Source of the DNA: Collinsella aerofaciens
Lineage (GTDB): Bacteria > Actinomycetota > Coriobacteriia > Coriobacteriales > Coriobacteriaceae
Reading direction: 5' to 3'
Length of the DNA stretch: 64,000 nt
Assembly: GCA_021639365.1 (NCBI GenBank)
Contig: JAJXHK010000001.1
Span: 133,671-197,670, forward strand
This document shows, in pieces, positions 31,468 to 40,122 of the stretch. The notes below the pieces were generated by a model that saw only the letters and a program-made list of their open reading frames with translations, was not told where the DNA came from and did not search any database. Each line of letters begins with the position of its first letter. Position 1 is the stretch's first letter. A program made the translations under genes and the position numbers.

Positions 31468-32475
31468 CTAGCTATTAAGCTTGTTAATGTCGTCGTCGGT
31501 GATGGTGTCTTCCTGGCTGGACGATTTGTCTTCGGAGGATGCGGTCTCATTGTTGGAATCGGAGGACTCGCTGCCGGAGGACGTGGTCTCACTGGACTCA
31601 GAGTCGCCCGGCTGCACGTTAGCGCCCGAAACCGTCTTAGTGGTGAGGTCGTAGGGCATCGTGCCGTACCAGACGCAGTGGACCGCCTCGAGCGTGCCGT
31701 CGGCCGTAATACCGTCGAGGGCATCGCTCACGGCACGGCACAGTTCGTCATTGGACGAGAGGCCCGCAACACCAAGCGTCGAGGGCGCCTCGAGCGCACC
31801 GACATAGGAGATCTCGCTCATCAGGCGTGCAAGGTAGCCGCCGGCCGTGGAGTCGCAGATCACATAGTCGACTTCGCCGGACTCGAGCGCCTCAAAGCAC
31901 TCGTTGATGTTGGAGTAGGTCTTTTGGTTGGCGGTGATGCTCTGCTTAGCAAGCGCCTCCTGCGAGGCCGAGGACATCTGGATACCCAGAGTAGACGTGT
32001 TAAGGGTATCGGTGGAAACGCTTAGCGACCCACCATCGCTGGTTTTACCGAACACGGAAGCGGCATCGTACAGGCAGGTGCCGAGCGAGCTAACGTCCCC
32101 GTCCGTAGAGTTGATCTCGCCGATAAAGATATCAGCCTTTTTGTCGCCGAGCGCGGAACCTGCCGAGGACGCATCGACAAAGGCGACCTTAAGGCCCATG
32201 CGGCTTGCGAGGGCGCGGGCAGCGTCGACTGCATACCCCGTGAGCTCGCCGTCAGCGCCCTGCATGGCCTGCGGCGCATCGGAGGTATCGAGGGCGACCG
32301 TCAGGGTACCGGGAGTGACCAGGGCATCATCCGACACCGTGGGCGTGACGGTCTCGTACTCGATCTGGTCGATCGTGGGAGTCGTGAACGTAGACAGCGG
32401 GTTGAACGCGCATCCGCTCAGGCCCAAAACGGCGATGACCGCTGCGGTCCCAGCACCTAACCGAGCCGCGTGCAT
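31468..32475 (-). CDS. Solute-binding lipoprotein (amino-acid-type, family 3)
   Basis: 335-aa secreted lipoprotein. From ATG at 32475 (GAGGGG seven bases upstream) a short signal peptide ends in the lipobox LSGC at residues 19-22. The mature part resembles family-3 solute-binding proteins: GTLTVALDTSDAPQAM, GYAVDAARALASRMGLKVAFVDASS, DIFIGEIN, FEALESGEVDYVICDSTAG. The C-terminal ~60 residues are a Ser/Glu/Thr/Asp-rich tail. The frame continues open for another 133 codons upstream. A second ATG at 32493 is possible. No ABC permease or ATPase is adjacent, so it may be an orphan receptor or sensor. Confidence 0.8.
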   Translation of the reverse strand: MHAARLGAGTAAVIAVLGLSGCAFNPLSTFTTPTIDQIEYETVTPTVSDDALVTPGTLTVALDTSDAPQAMQGADGELTGYAVDAARALASRMGLKVAFVDASSAGSALGDKKADIFIGEINSTDGDVSSLGTCLYDAASVFGKTSDGGSLSVSTDTLNTSTLGIQMSSASQEALAKQSITANQKTYSNINECFEALESGEVDYVICDSTAGGYLARLMSEISYVGALEAPSTLGVAGLSSNDELCRAVSDALDGITADGTLEAVHCVWYGTMPYDLTTKTVSGANVQPGDSESSETTSSGSESSDSNNETASSEDKSSSQEDTITDDDINKLNS

Positions 32476-32824
32476 CAAGCTGCCCCTCACCATGTCCACT
32501 ACCCTGCCTTCTGTGTCGTATACGATCCGTGCGTTGCGCGGAATATCAGATTGTTCCCACCAGCTGACCTGGTATTTGACCCCACACTTGCGCACCGGGG
32601 TGTTTGCTCGGGAGGCCGCAGCCACCTTCACGACTGGCCCGCTCGCCCGCGAGGCGGTATTGCCCCAAAGAAAGTAGAACGGACGGTGCGGCTTACATCT
32701 AGGACGCGCCATGATCGCGCCGCGCGCACGCGGTCGCTTACGTGGATCCCTTTGACCGCGTCTGTCTTGGACTAGGACGGGCATTTCGTCCGTCCGCAAC
32801 CACAGCCTGGTAGGAACGTAGCGC

Positions 32825-32853
32825 ATTATAGCTAAGTTCAAGCTAAAGTTTAA
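32825..32853 (-). promoter_or_regulatory. Sigma70-type promoter, minus strand
   Basis: TTAAAC (-35, 32848-32853) and TATAAT (-10, 32825-32830) with an exact 17-bp spacer on the minus strand, reading toward the lipoprotein gene. Confidence 0.65.
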
Positions 32854-32975
32854 GGTTAGGGGCGTCATTCGCATCGCGAGTACAGATTTCGCAGGTCGGA
32901 GTGGGCTATTCGTGCCCCCATGAAGCCCGGAGCTCCCCTACGGGGAGCTCCGGGGCACCCTTCTTGGGGTGCCGT

Positions 32976-33190
32976 GGCCAAAAAACGGCAAATATGAGTA
33001 CTGTCACCAATTCAGTAACAGGCAATTTTGGCCTCTCGGACAGATTTTGCGCTCAGTGTCGCCAACCTGATGCTTAGTTATTCCACATTTGTTTATTATC
33101 TTCTTACTTTATGCCGCCTCCGAGTCCTAAATTCCTTGATTTTGCTGTTACTGATTTAGTGACAGTACTCATATTTGCCATATTTTGGCC
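32976..33190. repeat. Long inverted-repeat element B, copy 1
   Basis: A 215-bp AT-rich element ending in GGCC...GGCC. Its ~50-bp arms are near-identical inverted copies: CGGCAAATATGAGTACTGTC in the left arm and its complement at 33147-33180, followed by CAGTAACAG/CTGTTACTG. It has no ORF. It is MITE-like, related to 47548-47773. Confidence 0.85.
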
Positions 33191-33225
33191 GGGACATATG
33201 ATTGACCCCCTATTTTCGACGTGAA

Positions 33226-34335
33226 TTAGACCGGCTTAAGCCCAAAACACGCCCGCAGCGTGTTAAGCAACGCCTCTTGCTTCTTCCTGCGGGCATCGAC
33301 ACGATTCCGGTACCGCTTTCGCATACGCTGGTGAATACGCCATGCGAGCGCTTCCATCGCTTCCATGTCGCAGAGCATTTCGTTGTTGACCGTCGCGACC
33401 TCGATTCCCATAGTAATCAAGCCCGTGTTGCGCTTTTCATCATGGATACGTCCCCTCCGAGAGGAATGGCCCAGCTCACCGTTGTATTCCAGGTCAAACC
33501 GGGCTGCCTCTTGATACGCATCGCAAACTGCATGGGGCATCCCCGAGATTGCCTGCGCACGGTCATCGAACTCGATCTTGTAGTCGGTCTTAAAAGGTCC
33601 GCAGGCAAACCCGCCATAGGAAAACGGAAGCGAAAACAGGGCGAGCATGATGCACTCCATGGGCGAGAGCAGGTTTTCTGACAGGTAGGGACACAGACGC
33701 AGCAGCTGTTTGGCCACATTCCCCTTGCATGCCGCAAGGTAATCTGCCAGGCGATCGGGCGTCAGCGCCAGCTCGACTTCAAAGTAGCCCACGTCTGCTG
33801 GCTGGTCCTTGTCCTTTGCAAGTTTATTCGTAACAGGCGAGGTGTAGGGAGGCAGATACTTCCCGCGGTCGCTCAGTGAAATCTTAGAGCACAGCTCCTG
33901 GGCCAGGGCAAACGCCTGGATGCAGCCGACCTCGCGCGCAACGGCAACACAAAGGGCCTCGGGAGATAGGCTGTACACCCCCGGTTCCACCCCTAGAATC
34001 GAGCCGGCAGGCAACCCGGAACACACGGACCAGCCCACGCCAGGCATGCGGCGGCGCTGCGCCGCAGACCCCACCAGCAAGCACAGATCTTCTTGCACCT
34101 CGCCGCTTTTGGCTCCAATTCGCACCAGGTCGGGAAGATAGATATCCTCGGTCGAAGGCGATGACATACACAGCACGCGGCGCTCCTCATCGGGCTCAAG
34201 GTCCTTCCAGCTGATATAGCCCATCTGCCGGCGCTCGGCGCGCATCATGCGCAGCGCCGAAGCGCCTGTTAGGATTACGGAAGCCGCCAGCTGTTCGCCT
34301 GTCGGCTCGTTGCGCCGCTCAATCTTCACTGCCAC
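33226..34335 (-). CDS. DUF559/VSR-like fold protein (AbiEi-type architecture)
   Basis: 369-aa protein from GTG at 34335 (GGGGTGG upstream, start ten bases after the comF stop). The last ~110 residues resemble DUF559/very-short-patch-repair endonuclease folds: SPMECIMLALF, then FDLEYNGELGHSS with candidate acidic residues, HDEKRNTGLITMGIEV, and a basic tail. The first ~230 residues (EERRVLCMSSPSTEDIYLPD, GVYSLSPEALCVAVAREVG) resemble AbiEi-like proteins common in actinobacteria. Nuclease activity is not established. It has no toxin or methylase neighbour; the comF adjacency may be incidental. Confidence 0.6.
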   Translation of the reverse strand: MAVKIERRNEPTGEQLAASVILTGASALRMMRAERRQMGYISWKDLEPDEERRVLCMSSPSTEDIYLPDLVRIGAKSGEVQEDLCLLVGSAAQRRRMPGVGWSVCSGLPAGSILGVEPGVYSLSPEALCVAVAREVGCIQAFALAQELCSKISLSDRGKYLPPYTSPVTNKLAKDKDQPADVGYFEVELALTPDRLADYLAACKGNVAKQLLRLCPYLSENLLSPMECIMLALFSLPFSYGGFACGPFKTDYKIEFDDRAQAISGMPHAVCDAYQEAARFDLEYNGELGHSSRRGRIHDEKRNTGLITMGIEVATVNNEMLCDMEAMEALAWRIHQRMRKRYRNRVDARRKKQEALLNTLRACFGLKPV

Positions 34336-34345
34336 AAAACCACCC

Positions 34346-35152
34346 CTACCAAACACGTGCGATAGCAAGGCCATCGACTGCCGCAGCGCCGGCACGCTTG
34401 AGCTCCGCCGAGGCTGCTGCCATGGTCGCGCCCGTGGTGATAACGTCATCGATAAGCAGTAGGCGGCGGCCGTGCACGTCCTCAACCGTCTCGTACATGC
34501 CTTGGGCACGCTCGCGACGCTCCTCACGACCGAGTTCGCGCTGGTCGCCATGCCCGTACTTGACGAGAGCATCGAGCAGGGGAACACCCGACAGCTCGCA
34601 AAATGGGCGCGCAATGGCCTCCATATGATCAAAGCCACGCCGCCGAAACGCTGCCGCCGTCGCAGGCACAAACACCACCGCATCCGCACCGGACAGCACA
34701 CCTCCTAAGCGTTCGGGCGCTACGACCTGGGCATGCAGGACGGTGTCGTAGAGCAGCTCCGCCAGATACGGCGCCAGGCGTCGCTCGCCCGCGTCCTTGT
34801 ACGCTTTAATGATGCGCGGCAGCGGATGCGCATAGACGGCGCACGCCAGGCAGCGGTCGAGCGCCTCCGCCATTGCCGAGGACGTGCCCTCGACCGAACA
34901 CTCAGTGCACAGCAAATCCCCAAACGGGGCGCCGCATCGGGTGCAGCTATGACGTGGGTCGATGAGCGTGAGCGCGGCTAGGCAGTCTTGGCAAATAAGC
35001 GCACCGGCGCGCTCGCAGCCGGCACATCGTGTTGGCGACAATGCCTCGAGTGCCTCGCGTGCCGCCCGCTCGGCAAACGGCAGCAATTCGTCCGCAAACG
35101 GTAGGGCGCCGGCACCCTGCAGACGGCTCAATTTGTTCAGATGGCTCTTCAA
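34346..35152 (-). CDS. comF: ComF family phosphoribosyltransferase-like protein
   Basis: 268-aa ComFC-type protein. The N-terminal zinc-finger region (CAGCERAG, CQDC, CTRCGAPFGDLLCTEC) precedes a phosphoribosyltransferase fold with the PRPP loop LLLIDDVITTGATM near residues 230-243. The family supports DNA uptake in naturally competent bacteria. The start is TTG at 35152. Its ribosome site GGAGG lies inside the 3' arm of a perfect 12-bp hairpin (35156-35191), so translation may be gated by RNA folding. Confidence 0.88.
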   Translation of the reverse strand: MKSHLNKLSRLQGAGALPFADELLPFAERAAREALEALSPTRCAGCERAGALICQDCLAALTLIDPRHSCTRCGAPFGDLLCTECSVEGTSSAMAEALDRCLACAVYAHPLPRIIKAYKDAGERRLAPYLAELLYDTVLHAQVVAPERLGGVLSGADAVVFVPATAAAFRRRGFDHMEAIARPFCELSGVPLLDALVKYGHGDQRELGREERRERAQGMYETVEDVHGRRLLLIDDVITTGATMAAASAELKRAGAAAVDGLAIARVW

Positions 35153-35155
35153 GAC

Positions 35156-35191
35156 ACAACCCTCCCTACGTTCGGTCGCAGGGAGGGTTGT
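35156..35191 (-). promoter_or_regulatory. comF: Hairpin sequestering the comF ribosome site
   Basis: Perfect 12-bp arms ACAACCCTCCCT and AGGGAGGGTTGT with a 12-base loop. On the minus strand the 3' arm contains the GGAGG that precedes the comF TTG start by eight bases. No T-run follows, so it is more likely a translational switch than a terminator, although it could serve ricT weakly. Confidence 0.6.
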
Positions 35192-35254
35192 TGATTCAGC
35201 GCTATGGTACCCCGACGCGATTGGGGTAAGGCGGGTTAAATCCGCTCGCGGGCG

Positions 35255-36955
35255 TTATTCGCCGGCGGGCGGTTGTGGTGCGGCCGAAGACGGGGTCGAG
35301 CCCTCGCCACCATTCTGGCGCGGCTTGCGGGAACGGCGACGGCGACGGCGCTTTTGGCCCTGGTCGGCCGAGCCCTCGCCACCGCGATCTTCGCGCGGCT
35401 CGCGCTCGTCGCGAGCGGCGCCACGCGAAGCCTTGGCAGCCGCTCCCCCGCCATCTCCGGGACGCCGGCGCGTGACCTTGACCTCGCCATCCGAGACCTG
35501 ATCGGCCACGGAGGGCACTGAGGGCTTCTGCTGCGCGCCCGAGGAATGGCGACGGCGCGGACGCGGGGCGCGCTCCTCCTCGCCACGTGACTTGCCGCCC
35601 TTGTCGGCAGGCGTATCGGAACCCGAGGGATCCTTGGAAGCGGCACCAGCCTCGCGAGCAGCTGCGGCGCGGAAGGCATCCTCGCGCTCCTCGCTCGACA
35701 GGTGACGGCGGCGACGGCGCGTGGGGTTCATGCCACCGCCGCGGTTTTGCTGCTGAGGCTGCTGAGTCTCGCGCTCGCGGGAGGAGTTCTTGCCTGCAGC
35801 TGCAGCCTCGCCGACATCGCCCGAGCCCGCGCGCTTGCGACGACGACGGCCACCGGCGGCCTCCTCGGCCTCAGGCGTTGCGGCATTGCCACGGCCCTTT
35901 CCGCGGCCACGACCCTCGCCCTGCCCCTGACCGGCGCGAGCATCGGATTCAGCATCGCGACGACGGCGCTTGGGCATCGACGTGCCGGCAAGACGGTCGG
36001 CGCTCGACAGGCCATCGCCCACGTCGACGCCGTTCTCGCGGTCGAGTTCCATGAGCGCCAGACGCATCTCGGGCGACTCGATGCGCTCGAGCACATCGCG
36101 CGTCACGCAGTCGGGGCGGCAATTGCAGCCCTGCTCGGCGGCCTTCTTCTTGCAGCCCTCCGAGCAGGTCATATCGGCCAGGTTGACCTTAAAGACCTTG
36201 CCGTTCTCCAGGCGCAGCACCAGCTGCTCACGCGGCGTGTCATATTCCTGAATACGCGCCTTGCCGAGCGGCGTATCGATGAGCGTCTTCTTTTTGGGCG
36301 CACGGCTCTTAAAGTCCTTGTACGCTTCGAACTCGTAGCGCAGGCAGCACATCAGGCGGCCGCACACGCCGCTGATCTTGGAGGAATTGAGCGGCAGGTC
36401 CTGCTCTTTTGCCATGCGGATCGAGACGGGCTCAAACTGTCCGCCAAAGCGCGTGCAGCAGAGCTCCTGGCCGCACTGGGCATAGCCGCCCACCAGGCGA
36501 GTCTCGTCGCGCACGCCGATCTGGCGCATGTCGACGCGAATGTGCAGCGTCGAGGACAGATCCTTGACGAGCTGGCGAAAATCGACGCGCTCCTCGGCCG
36601 CAAAGTAGAACACGGCCTTCTCGCCGCCAAACAGGTACTCGACGCCGACCGGCTTCATCTCGAGGTCGAGTTCTTTGACCAGACGGCGGAAATCGACCAT
36701 GGCCTCGTCGCCCTGGATGGCAAGATCGTCGGCAAGCTGCAGGTCGATGTCGCTCGCCACGCGCAGCACGGGCTTGAGCGGCTGACCGATCTCTTCTTGC
36801 GGCACCTCGAAGGGATCGGCCGTGACCAAGCCGATCTCGGTTCCGCGCTCGGTGGAGCAAATAGCGTAATCAGCCTCGAGGATATCCAGGTCCTGCGGGT
36901 CAAACCACAGGTCGCGCGAGGCGTAGGTAAACTTAACGGGTACGACTAACGGCAT
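35255..36955 (-). CDS. ricT: RicT/YaaT (PSP1 domain) with long arginine-rich tail
   Basis: 566-aa protein. The first ~300 residues are a PSP1/RicT domain: FTYASRDLWFDP, TERGTEIGLV, the Cys set GGYAQCGQELCCTRF, SGVCGRLMCCLRYE (ligands of RicT Fe-S centres), and CSEGCKK. The remaining ~250 residues are low complexity, rich in Arg, Gly, Glu and Gln (KRRRRDAE, RRRRRRSRK). RicT works with RicA/RicF on RNase Y and mRNA processing in Bacillus. ATG at 36955 overlaps the holB stop by 10 bp. The tmk-holB-ricT order is conserved in many bacteria. Confidence 0.9.
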   Translation of the reverse strand: MPLVVPVKFTYASRDLWFDPQDLDILEADYAICSTERGTEIGLVTADPFEVPQEEIGQPLKPVLRVASDIDLQLADDLAIQGDEAMVDFRRLVKELDLEMKPVGVEYLFGGEKAVFYFAAEERVDFRQLVKDLSSTLHIRVDMRQIGVRDETRLVGGYAQCGQELCCTRFGGQFEPVSIRMAKEQDLPLNSSKISGVCGRLMCCLRYEFEAYKDFKSRAPKKKTLIDTPLGKARIQEYDTPREQLVLRLENGKVFKVNLADMTCSEGCKKKAAEQGCNCRPDCVTRDVLERIESPEMRLALMELDRENGVDVGDGLSSADRLAGTSMPKRRRRDAESDARAGQGQGEGRGRGKGRGNAATPEAEEAAGGRRRRKRAGSGDVGEAAAAGKNSSRERETQQPQQQNRGGGMNPTRRRRRHLSSEEREDAFRAAAAREAGAASKDPSGSDTPADKGGKSRGEEERAPRPRRRHSSGAQQKPSVPSVADQVSDGEVKVTRRRPGDGGGAAAKASRGAARDEREPREDRGGEGSADQGQKRRRRRRSRKPRQNGGEGSTPSSAAPQPPAGE

Positions 36956-38073
36956 TTCAGTGCCTTCCTGATATCGAACAGCATGACCTCGATGGCCAGC
37001 TGGGGAGTAACGTTTCTGGCGATGTTGCGCTCGGCGGTCGCGACCGCCTCGAGCGCCTGGGTGGCACCCGCAACATTGGTCGCGGCGGCAAGCCGACCGA
37101 TCGTGTCGCGCACGTCCTCGTTCACCACGTCGGCTGCCTCGTCCTGAAGTGTCAGCAGCACGTCGCGCATGAGCGTCCGCGCGCTCGCCAGCGCTTCCAT
37201 GATACCCGAACGCTCGCGCGCGTTGAGTTCGCGCTTGTTGCGGTCCTCAAGCTGCTTCAATGCTCCACGCGACAGGTAGTCGGCATTTTGCTCGAGTACC
37301 TTTTCCTGCGTGGACTTGACCTCGGCGAGCGGCGCCTTAACGGCGACAATGAGCGACTTGGCGCGGCTGAGCACGTCGGCCTCGTCGGCGGCGATGAGCG
37401 AATCGATGGCGCGGACCATCTGGCGGCGAGCATCCTGGCGCTCGGCGCTCTTAAGAAACTCGATGCCGCGTGTGGGGCTTCCCGCCACGGCGACCGCCAT
37501 GCGGCAACGCGCAGGGTCCTGACCGGTGGCGCGGCTCACGGCCTGCGCGGCGACGGCGGGCGATACCAGCCGAAACGGCACGCACTGGCAACGACTCACG
37601 ATAGTGGGCAGCATCACGTCGGCCGAGGTGCCCAGCAAGATAAACATAACGCCCTCGGGCGGCTCCTCGAGCGTTTTGAGCAGTGCGTTGGCGGTGTTGG
37701 CACGCAGTTGCTCGGCACGGTCGATGATGTAGACCTTTGCTTTGGCGCGGATGGGCGCCAGCGGCACGTCATCGAGCAGCTCGCGGGTCTGGGCAATGAG
37801 GTAACCCGTGGCGCTCTCGGGAGTGTAATAGTGCACGTCGGGATGCGTATGCCGAGCAACGCGCACGCAGCTGTCGCATGCGCCGCAGCCGTCCTGCTCG
37901 CACAGGAAGGCTTGGGCGAGCGCCCACGCGGCGTCGAGCTTGCCCGCGCCGGGCGCACCCAAAAACAGGTAGGCGTGCGATGCGCGACCGCTAGCGACGG
38001 CATTGGTCAAAAAGTCGCGCACGCGCTCTTGGGTGTTGAGCTTGGCCAGCAGGCTTGCCTGAGCGGGGGCCAT
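36946..38073 (-). CDS. holB: DNA polymerase III delta' subunit
   Basis: 375-aa AAA+ clamp-loader subunit. Visible are GRASHAYLFLGAPGAGK (Walker A), the Cys4 zinc module CEQDGCGACDSC, VYIIDRAEQLRANTANALLKTLEEPP (Walker B region) and TIVSRCQCVPF (SRC motif). ATG at 38073 has AAGGAGG nine bases upstream and begins one base after the tmk stop. It overlaps ricT downstream. It loads the sliding clamp with DnaX and HolA. Confidence 0.93.
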   Translation of the reverse strand: MAPAQASLLAKLNTQERVRDFLTNAVASGRASHAYLFLGAPGAGKLDAAWALAQAFLCEQDGCGACDSCVRVARHTHPDVHYYTPESATGYLIAQTRELLDDVPLAPIRAKAKVYIIDRAEQLRANTANALLKTLEEPPEGVMFILLGTSADVMLPTIVSRCQCVPFRLVSPAVAAQAVSRATGQDPARCRMAVAVAGSPTRGIEFLKSAERQDARRQMVRAIDSLIAADEADVLSRAKSLIVAVKAPLAEVKSTQEKVLEQNADYLSRGALKQLEDRNKRELNARERSGIMEALASARTLMRDVLLTLQDEAADVVNEDVRDTIGRLAAATNVAGATQALEAVATAERNIARNVTPQLAIEVMLFDIRKALKCR

Positions 38074-38074
38074 G

Positions 38075-38758
38075 TTACTCGGCCTCCTTGGCAAGCGCGG
38101 CGGCGACGGCTTCCCGCGGAATGTCGAGACCGTACGCGCGAACCTGCTCGACCGTCTGCGCGAAGACGTCTTCGATGGACGCGGTCGCGTCGATGAGCTT
38201 TACGCGGTCTGGCTCCTCGGCGGCAATGGCACAAAATCCCTGATAGACACGCTCCTGGAAGGCCATGCCCTTGGCCTCCATGCGATCGGCCGCACCGCGG
38301 GCCGCCATGCGCAGCGCCGCCTGCTCGGGCGTGATGTGGTAGACGAGTGTGAGTGCCGGGTGCGTTCCCGCGACGGCCAGGTTGTTGGCGTCGCGCACCA
38401 TCTGGCGATCGAGGCCATCGGCAAATGCCTGGTAGCAGGTCGTGGAATCGTAGAAGCGATCGCACAGGACCACCTTGCCGGCCGCAAGGGCGGGCGCGAT
38501 GACCTCGTGCACCAGCTGGGCACGCGCCGCCTCGTAGAGCAGCAACTCGCAGGTGTCTCCCATCGCCGTGTTGGCGGGGTCGAGCAGCAAAGCGCGAATC
38601 TTTTCGCTGATGGCAGTGCCACCCGGCTCGCGCAGAGTTACGACCTGATAGCCAGCGAGGTCGAGCGCACGGGCAAGCAGGCGCGCCTGCGTGGACTTGC
38701 CGGCACCGTCGACGCCCTCGAGCGTGATAAAGCTATGTTGAGCAGGCTCAAAAGCCAT
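38075..38758 (-). CDS. tmk: Thymidylate kinase
   Basis: 227-aa dTMP kinase. FITLEGVDGAGKSTQ is the P-loop, VVTLREPGGTAISEKIR the DR[E/x]PGG motif, VLCDRFYDSTTCYQAFADGL the dTMP-binding block. It phosphorylates dTMP to dTDP for DNA synthesis. It heads the tmk-holB-ricT cluster; GGAAGGGG lies before ATG. Confidence 0.95.
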   Translation of the reverse strand: MAFEPAQHSFITLEGVDGAGKSTQARLLARALDLAGYQVVTLREPGGTAISEKIRALLLDPANTAMGDTCELLLYEAARAQLVHEVIAPALAAGKVVLCDRFYDSTTCYQAFADGLDRQMVRDANNLAVAGTHPALTLVYHITPEQAALRMAARGAADRMEAKGMAFQERVYQGFCAIAAEEPDRVKLIDATASIEDVFAQTVEQVRAYGLDIPREAVAAALAKEAE

Positions 38759-38862
38759 GGGCGCAGCCCCTTCCTACAAGGCGCGTAAATGCAGATATAT
38801 CAACCAAGCCATGATACCCCAGTGCTCGGCGCGTCCCCAATGGTTAAAGGCGCCTTTCCAAA

Positions 38863-38926
38863 GTTGCGGTGAAATAGGGGCTGATTGAAGCTCTGAGACC
38901 GCCAAACAGCCCCTATTTCACCGTAA
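38863..38926. repeat. Inverted repeat D
   Basis: 64 bp. Arms GTTGCGGTGAAATAGGGGCTG (split at 38863-38883) and the complement at 38907-38926 differ by one base; the loop is 23 bp. It lies between the divergent tmk and zinc-ribbon genes. It is not a typical terminator (no T-run). Confidence 0.8.
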
Positions 38927-38997
38927 CGTATGATGGGGAATTTTGGATGCTGGGTATAATCGTCGTATTGCATTGAAATGTGGCGAAAGGAGTGGCA

Positions 38998-39981
38998 ATG
39001 TCTCGGTATTGCGCCTCGTGCGGCAAGCTTCTTGCAGATGATGCCAAGTTCTGCACCTCGTGCGGTGCACCCGTTGAGCAAACAGCCGCGAGCGATAGCC
39101 AGCCCGCTTTTGAGCAGACCGGCTCCCTTGATACGCCGCAAGCCAAGGCGGACGACTCCCTCGCCTATAGCCCCGACCCCGCCGTAAGGACCGAGGCCGT
39201 CGAGACCACGCAGCGCATACCCGTCGCGAGCGGCTCGCCCCAACAGCAGCCGGCTCCCGCATACGCACCCGCTTCGCCACAGACCCCCGCTCCCAAAAAG
39301 AGCGGCACCGGGCCGCTTATCGCCGTTATCGTTGTGCTGGTGGCGATCATCATCGCCCTGGTCATCTTCTTTGCAATCAGACCGTTCGACAACGCCGCCA
39401 CGCAGACGACTGCCGAGGTAGTTAAGCTGCACCATGACGTCGACGACGATGACCTAAAACCTCTCGGCGATCCCAACAGCCTGTACGACGATGATGACGA
39501 TGACGACGAGGATGGCGGCGAAGCAACGCTCTCCGAGCAGAACCTCTACCGCCGACTGAGCGAATACTACGACCTGCTCGAAGATCTCGACAGCCAGGTC
39601 CGTGGCTGCGCGCAGAACTTCAACGGCAACTATCTGGAAGAGGATCGAACCACCCGTCAAAATCTCGCCGACGTCGCCGAGCGCACGGAGGACACCATCG
39701 AGCAGTATTACGACATCGTCGAGGACCTGGACGTCCCGACGAGCTCCAAGAACTACAGCTCCTGGAAGGACATCATCGCCCTGTACGACGACCTGGATCA
39801 CCGCATTGACGCAATCTGTGATGCCTGGGAGATCAGCCTGAAATACGCCAAGCCTGCGGACCACAAGAATGAGATCGTGGCGCCGCTGTCGCGCGACAAC
39901 GTGGCGGGCACCAATGACAATAAGTACCGCCTAGACTTTGAGGAGCGCTATCCCGGCGCCAAGCCTGTCGAGGTGAACTAG
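38998..39981 (+). CDS. Zinc-ribbon membrane protein of unknown function
   Basis: 327-aa protein. The N-terminal zinc ribbon (RYCASCGKLLADDAKFCTSC) is followed by a Pro/Ala/Gln-rich linker and one membrane segment (about residues 102-124, PLIAVIVVLVAIIIALVIFF). An acidic run of Asp/Glu near residue 160 leads to a helical domain (about 175-300) with ENLYRRLSEYYDLLEDL-like coiled segments; no enzymatic motif was seen. AAAGGAG precedes ATG at 38998. It is probably cytoplasmic at the zinc end, with the helical domain outside. Confidence 0.8.
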   Translation: MSRYCASCGKLLADDAKFCTSCGAPVEQTAASDSQPAFEQTGSLDTPQAKADDSLAYSPDPAVRTEAVETTQRIPVASGSPQQQPAPAYAPASPQTPAPKKSGTGPLIAVIVVLVAIIIALVIFFAIRPFDNAATQTTAEVVKLHHDVDDDDLKPLGDPNSLYDDDDDDDEDGGEATLSEQNLYRRLSEYYDLLEDLDSQVRGCAQNFNGNYLEEDRTTRQNLADVAERTEDTIEQYYDIVEDLDVPTSSKNYSSWKDIIALYDDLDHRIDAICDAWEISLKYAKPADHKNEIVAPLSRDNVAGTNDNKYRLDFEERYPGAKPVEVN

Positions 39982-39998
39982 CGCTTTGTCGTTCCTGA

Positions 39999-40058
39999 GC
40001 CGGCAGTTAGGGACGTTCCTAAACTGCCGGCAGAAAAGGAACGTCCCTAACTGCCGGT
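39999..40058. repeat. Inverted repeat E
   Basis: Arms GCCGGCAGTTAGGGACGTTCCT (39999-40020, split) and its complement at 40037-40058 match except at the tip; the spacer repeats ACTGCCGGCAG. It is directly followed by the terminator at 40060. Confidence 0.8.
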
Positions 40059-40059
40059 C

Positions 40060-40100
40060 AAAAAAACGAGCGAGGATCATGGGACCCTCGCTCGTTTTTT
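40060..40100. terminator. Bidirectional intrinsic terminator
   Basis: AAAAAACGAGCGAGG and CCTCGCTCGTTTTTT flank an 11-base loop, giving T-runs in both directions between the convergent zinc-ribbon and topoisomerase genes. Confidence 0.92.
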
Positions 40101-40122
40101 GGGCATTGTTTCGACTGCGCCG

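Larger units (their letters stand above)
32476..33225. other. Long leader and repeat region upstream of the lipoprotein gene
   Basis: 750 bp. A minus-strand promoter (TTAAAC, 17 bp, TATAAT at 32825-32830) implies a ~340-nt leader before the lipoprotein start. The leader is open in the same frame back to 32874 but lacks a convincing start. Further on are two back-to-back GC hairpins (32927-32953, 32954-32973) and repeat element B (32976-33190). Confidence 0.5.

Noticed and set aside
32500..32820. Leader considered as SRP, 6S or tmRNA gene
   Set aside because: A short ACCAGGTCAG string resembles SRP RNA, but the GGAA tetraloop and flanking conserved bases are missing, and no tmRNA or RNase P signatures were found.
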